Shown here piece by piece: positions 9,601-12,462 of a stretch of 12,462 nt of DNA (its first letter is position 1; each line of letters starts with the position of its first letter). The stretch is taken from the NCBI GenBank assembly GCA_902459845.2, contig CABPSV020000603.1:1-12462 (forward strand), in the 5' to 3' direction. Source of the stretch: Hepatocystis sp. ex Piliocolobus tephrosceles (lineage: Eukaryota; Apicomplexa; Aconoidasida; Haemosporida; Plasmodiidae). Under the pieces are notes generated by a model, which was not told where the DNA came from, did not search any database, and worked only from the letters and a program-made list of their open reading frames with translations. The translations under genes and the position numbers were made by a program.

Positions 9601-12029
9601 AAATTTATATTTGAATTTTTTTTTTTTTCATATAAAATACTGTTTTTATGCATGTGTATATAATGATTATATAAAACTCGTGCTAAAACAATTCGGGTTT
9701 GTTGTCCTTTACTTAAGTTATGTTCATCATTAATATATCTCATGTCCTTATTTTCAAAAGAAAGTATATCGTTCACCATTTCACTTTGTATAATAGCATG
9801 ACGATAAATTAAATCATTATACTCATTTCCAAATAAAATTATCGATCTAACATTACCTATTGACAACCAACTATCCTGGGGAACATATAAAATTGGCATT
9901 CTATATAAAACATTTTTAACAAATAAAGAACCATTTAATAATTTATAATAACCTAAAATTGATTTAAAAAAAACAGTCTTACCAGATCCAATATTTCCAA
10001 TTATTATTGCTAAAGTATTATTTTTTAAAATAAAATTTATATTCTGTAAAGTGTATGTACTGTAAAATTTATCACCTTTTTTGTTTAAATCAATAGTAAA
10101 ATCTTCTAATTTGATTATTAAATCGTTTTCTTTGTTAAATATGAGTTTATTGTTATTATTATCATTATTATTGTCATAGTTATTTATTTTTTGATTTTTT
10201 CCTACATGTGTGACAATATCATAGCAATTAATATACTGTAAAGGTGTTTCAAAACATATTTTTTTTGAAGTTCGATCCATTTCATAATACAAACCTGATA
10301 GTACTTTTTTATTTATAATATATACATGTCTATTGTTCCTATTTAAAGTTAAATAACTTAATATTTTTCTCCATATATTGTTTGATTTATTGTTAAATAA
10401 TGTATATTTATCATAATGTTCTGTTACCGTATCTACATCAAATGAAGCTTTTGAAATATTATAATTGTCACTATTAATTTTTGATATATACTTAAAATAA
10501 TTATTAATATCATTATAATACAATTGTTGATAAATATATTTATTTAAACGCTTAATATTTGTATTCCCTTCTAGTAAACAATTTAATAAGTTAGGGAAAC
10601 TTGACAAATTTGAAATTAATGACTTATACACAAATAATGGCATAATAATTGAACTAAAATTGATATCCTTTTGATTGTATATTTTATCTTTTATAAAATA
10701 ATAAAACATTACTACTTCAATTATATCAGCAGATACAGCATTTATGAAAATAGCTATAGTACTCAAATATAGACGCAGTTTACAAATTTTCATTTCTTTC
10801 TTTCGAAAAAAATTAACATAATTAAAGGCAAGTGGTTCCCAATTAAACATTTTAATTAATTTAAAATTTTTTAATACATGGTGCAAATTACAAATTCTTT
10901 TATCTCTATATTTTAAATACTTATTTCTTAGCAAGCTTGTTAAAAACTCAAATAAAATAATTGTACCATAAAACGCAGTAAACAAACAAAATCCAAACTT
11001 TACAGCATCATATCCCATTTTTGAATAACAAGCATAAAAAGCAACGTAAAATTTAACAATTATGTTAAATATATTGATAATAGCACTAATAAACTGTACT
11101 AAAGAACTAATATCAGTAAACATAATATTGTAGATGTTTAAATCCGATGAATCCTTCTTTTTCATTTCGTTTTCACCTTCATTTGAGTTTTCTCTATTGA
11201 AAAAAAAAATTTTATAAAAGTTTTTATTCAACATATTACTTTGATCGTTTGCTTCTTCAAACTTTGTTTTTACACCGCGTATATCTTCATTTACATTTTT
11301 ATGTGATTTTATTCTTTCTAAATTGTCTCCTTTGTTTAAAACATATTTTGAATTTCTATATGAGCTGTAGTAATTAGTTAAATTATTACTATGAGTAGAT
11401 AAAGTAATTTTATAAAGAAAGTATTTCATTGACATCAACAAGTTTACTCGAAATTCATAAAAATAAAAATTCAAAATAGCATCAAGAAAAATTTCTACAA
11501 GCATTAAAACAACGAAATATAACCCAAAAGTCACACTTGAGTTATTTAAAAAATTAGGATAGTGTGGAATAGTTTTACCCTTTAAGATCGATGAATAGTT
11601 GTCTAAAGTTATTCCAATAAAAAGTACAAACAAGGTTTGCATAATAATAATAATAATTAGTGATAATATGGGAATCATAAAGGTTTTAAAAAATGACCAA
11701 AGTATATTACTGTAATTTACAATATATTCTACATGCATAGCATCTTGCGAATTGTAATTAGATTCTCCATCAAGTTTACTGTTTTTATAACTATTACTAA
11801 AACTACATTTTTTGTTTACACTTATTTTTCTTAAATTTTCTTCTAATGCCAATGCATAGTATTGTACATAACTCTTTTTATGTAATTTGGGGAACTTAAT
11901 TCCTTCCTTTTTAATGTTATTTAGTAATTGGGTTACCCAATGAAAAGTTATAAAACTGAAAAACGTTACATGTTTAACTTCTTTTTTACTATTTTTATTT
12001 AAACTTCTTACTTCTCTGTGAAATGTCAT
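6687..12029 (-). CDS. MRP: Multidrug resistance-associated protein, ABCC-type ABC transporter (12-TM, no TMD0)
   Basis: 1780 residues; ATG at 12029-12027 has A at -3 and an in-frame TAA two codons upstream, and the stop is TGA at 6687-6689. Order of parts: ABCC lasso motif (VTFFSFITFHW, 21-31); TM1 about 112-142; TM2 167-191; charged insert about 212-297; TM3-TM6 about 313-480 with the coupling motif KLIKMFNWE (390-398); NBD1 with Walker A GNIGSGKT (678-685), Q-loop Gln718 in a VPQDSW motif, signature LSKGQ (772-776), Walker B ending D858-D859; low-complexity linker about 900-1095; TMD2 about 1104-1440 with GNVINRFITD (1211-1220); NBD2 with Walker A GKTGSGKS (1534-1541), Gln1582, LILIDE (1691-1696) and His1738. 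MRPs export organic anions, including glutathione conjugates. In P. falciparum MRP1 lies in the parasite plasma membrane and influences drug response. Oddities: Asp859 replaces the catalytic Glu, Ile896 the NBD1 switch His, and LTDDS (1669-1673) the NBD2 signature; low-complexity inserts interrupt both NBDs. Length is nearer P. falciparum MRP1 (about 1822 aa) than MRP2 (about 2108 aa), but the paralogue is not settled. Confidence 0.96.
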   Translation of the reverse strand: MTFHREVRSLNKNSKKEVKHVTFFSFITFHWVTQLLNNIKKEGIKFPKLHKKSYVQYYALALEENLRKISVNKKCSFSNSYKNSKLDGESNYNSQDAMHVEYIVNYSNILWSFFKTFMIPILSLIIIIIMQTLFVLFIGITLDNYSSILKGKTIPHYPNFLNNSSVTFGLYFVVLMLVEIFLDAILNFYFYEFRVNLLMSMKYFLYKITLSTHSNNLTNYYSSYRNSKYVLNKGDNLERIKSHKNVNEDIRGVKTKFEEANDQSNMLNKNFYKIFFFNRENSNEGENEMKKKDSSDLNIYNIMFTDISSLVQFISAIINIFNIIVKFYVAFYACYSKMGYDAVKFGFCLFTAFYGTIILFEFLTSLLRNKYLKYRDKRICNLHHVLKNFKLIKMFNWEPLAFNYVNFFRKKEMKICKLRLYLSTIAIFINAVSADIIEVVMFYYFIKDKIYNQKDINFSSIIMPLFVYKSLISNLSSFPNLLNCLLEGNTNIKRLNKYIYQQLYYNDINNYFKYISKINSDNYNISKASFDVDTVTEHYDKYTLFNNKSNNIWRKILSYLTLNRNNRHVYIINKKVLSGLYYEMDRTSKKICFETPLQYINCYDIVTHVGKNQKINNYDNNNDNNNNKLIFNKENDLIIKLEDFTIDLNKKGDKFYSTYTLQNINFILKNNTLAIIIGNIGSGKTVFFKSILGYYKLLNGSLFVKNVLYRMPILYVPQDSWLSIGNVRSIILFGNEYNDLIYRHAIIQSEMVNDILSFENKDMRYINDEHNLSKGQQTRIVLARVLYNHYIHMHKNSILYEKKKNSNINFKKEKIENSNLINNQENVNTQFSYEAPFDEDAVKRYLKHNNISYLYLLDDIFTSLDPSISKNIFYNLFCKEEKNKCFKDNCSFVVTINEHIFNSFLISNIIENIQYNVDIYELQYNSLRYIGNISDYVEKKNINIIKENSFNKTRLLNIDCSELKLQGETENVKDKNIYYNNNYDKLTKDSYDKDFCEKINTTVINPNIKNVINSVTHVKNKNSISSNRKINVDIEKSNETKNKLMEHERENKMLSILSIELKKNNNFDKISDNISDNISDIIICEDESSFKGNIQLKTYIWFFKNVGYLVIFCILIFMFLSIITDELKFLILSMFNIISKKDEKYSNELSLYYTKNLKLFVLLPILSLIASFFCFMFIIYGTVKLAVNMHSNMLNSMFYAPLYIYYNSNLGNVINRFITDVYSLDSGFLKRFYKIIFLFFRVVMLIFLLFWIMKDSIFILLFVLFLVYLVVFKKYSNGCKEAQREYLRCISPLCHIYSNTVLGKAIINVYEKNNYYLNIHNHYIENFRKSSILVGAINIWASLYIRIITLLLTIYFIMYPYIIYKKLNILYEENVYRKMINDVIYCMVLSTRISGSIKTMLYDYTFVEKEMCCVQRLEEFIKTGHENDYLENKNEKQVKKYNKKKEKEEKVVEKKNDLMYSKSTTFESIATNCPGINESKKMYGIHFENVFISYKKKVILDKNNNSYVNYVNEEPALKNINFYALKNQKIGIIGKTGSGKSTIILSILGLINVNNGTITIEGKDINTMNQKERNNVISVLPQSCFFFRNWKIRDFIDPYQNYTDKEILEAFNIIGINLNKTDLYKCIHEQQKNGINNDKKKEEEEEEEEEEKEKRERKKINAFHNTISLTDDSIRYLSLVRLFLNRNKYKLILIDEIPIFTFNKVNPNVTNFLVQDAKPFNYIIKNYFPNNTVLIISHDTNTLSCCDFIYVLKNGEIVHGCSCKDIKSQTELGNLLEKDY
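7077..7106 (-). repeat. (GAA)10 trinucleotide run encoding ten Glu inside NBD2
   Basis: Ten consecutive TTC triplets on the plus strand read as GAA on the coding strand and encode Glu1642-1651 of the transporter. The run sits in a charged insert (about 1632-1660) just before the NBD2 signature position. It is a pure codon repeat, hence prone to slippage, and stays in frame when units are gained or lost. Confidence 0.95.
8789..8836 (-). repeat. 12-bp tandem repeat encoding SDNI in the NBD1-TMD2 linker
   Basis: Three near-perfect units beginning TATCAGAAAT (8789-8800, 8801-8812, 8813-8824) and a degenerate fourth (8825-8836) lie in the transporter gene. On the coding strand they give the repeated ISDN tetrapeptides that precede an acidic stretch (CEDESS) shortly before TM7. 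This is a short in-frame minisatellite in the flexible linker. Confidence 0.85.
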
Positions 12030-12462
12030 ACTTTAACAATATAGTTTTATAGAATTAGCTTCTATTGTTTTTGTTTTTATTTTTTTTTTGATTTTTTTTT
12101 TTTTTGTTTTTTTAAATATTCGAATATTGTTATATATTTTAAGTAAAAAGTAAAATGAAATAACAAAAGTAATATGATGCTTTATCTACCCATAAATAAA
12201 TAATATTATAAGAAAATATAAAAATAAGAATTTAAAATCTTAAAATTTTTAAATTATTTATTTACTTATATTTATTTTGAAATATTGAAAGATAAAAAAT
12301 TAAATTCATTCAAAAAGCATAAAAAAATGAACATTAGTTGTTAAAAAAAATTAGAACCCCCAAATAGGTTTAAAACAAATTTAAATTTTTTATTATATAG
12401 ATGGAATTATTTTTTAAATAAAATAAAGGGTATTATATTCACAAGTGCTTCAATGTAAATTA
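12030..12462 (-). promoter_or_regulatory. 5' flank and presumed promoter/5' UTR of the MRP gene
   Basis: No credible frame is found. The sequence is A+T-rich, with T runs on the plus strand (A runs on the coding strand) at about 12080-12113. Features that break the background are a 14-bp perfect palindrome with a central CG at 12115-12128 and a C5 run at 12357-12361 (G5 on the coding strand). The flank may extend beyond the window, and transcription start sites cannot be placed. Confidence 0.55.

Noticed and set aside
12357..12361. C5 (G5 on the coding strand) upstream of MRP as a G-box
   Set aside because: The run is followed by T, not C or A, on the coding strand, so it does not match the G-box form; a single short run cannot make a G-quadruplex.
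1..12462. Mobile element, CRISPR array, tRNA/rRNA or phage-type system
   Set aside because: No reverse transcriptase, transposase, terminal repeats, regularly spaced repeats or recognisable RNA gene sequence is seen; both large frames are ordinary parasite chromosomal genes.

Overview
The window looks like nuclear DNA of a malaria parasite (Plasmodium) or a very close haemosporidian relative. The evidence is extreme A+T richness, long A, T and TA tracts between genes, very large intronless reading frames rich in Asn, Lys, Ile and Asp, charged low-complexity inserts inside otherwise conserved protein folds, and A at -3 of both start codons. The species cannot be settled by eye.

Layout: a 668-base A+T-rich 5' flank (1-668) leads into a plus-strand gene (669-6023, 1784 aa). 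It is followed by a 663-base tail-to-tail intergenic region (6024-6686) with a 32-bp tandem repeat and a long TA microsatellite. Next is a minus-strand gene (12029 down to 6687, 1780 aa), and then its 433-base 5' flank (12030-12462). The two genes are convergent, so they share 3' sequence, not a promoter.

The minus-strand gene is confidently an ABCC-type ABC transporter, a multidrug resistance-associated protein (MRP) without the extra N-terminal membrane domain. It has the order lasso motif, TMD1, NBD1, linker, TMD2, NBD2. Its two nucleotide-binding domains are strongly asymmetric. The composite ATP site made from NBD2 Walker A/Walker B/H-loop plus the NBD1 signature looks intact. The other site has lost the catalytic Glu, the switch His, the opposing signature and the opposing D-loop Asp. 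Several Plasmodium-style inserts sit inside the nucleotide-binding domains, including a pure ten-Glu run just before the NBD2 signature position.

The plus-strand gene encodes a large soluble protein of uncertain function. It is beta-rich in the first 40% and helical afterwards, with an NLS-like basic stretch near the N-terminus. Its architecture and the order of a few helical motifs resemble scaffold nucleoporins of the Nup160/Nup120 type, offered only as a hypothesis. No functional link between the two genes is visible. I found no RNA gene, transposon, CRISPR array or other mobile system. The most interesting signals are the single-active-site design of the transporter and the possible divergent nucleoporin.
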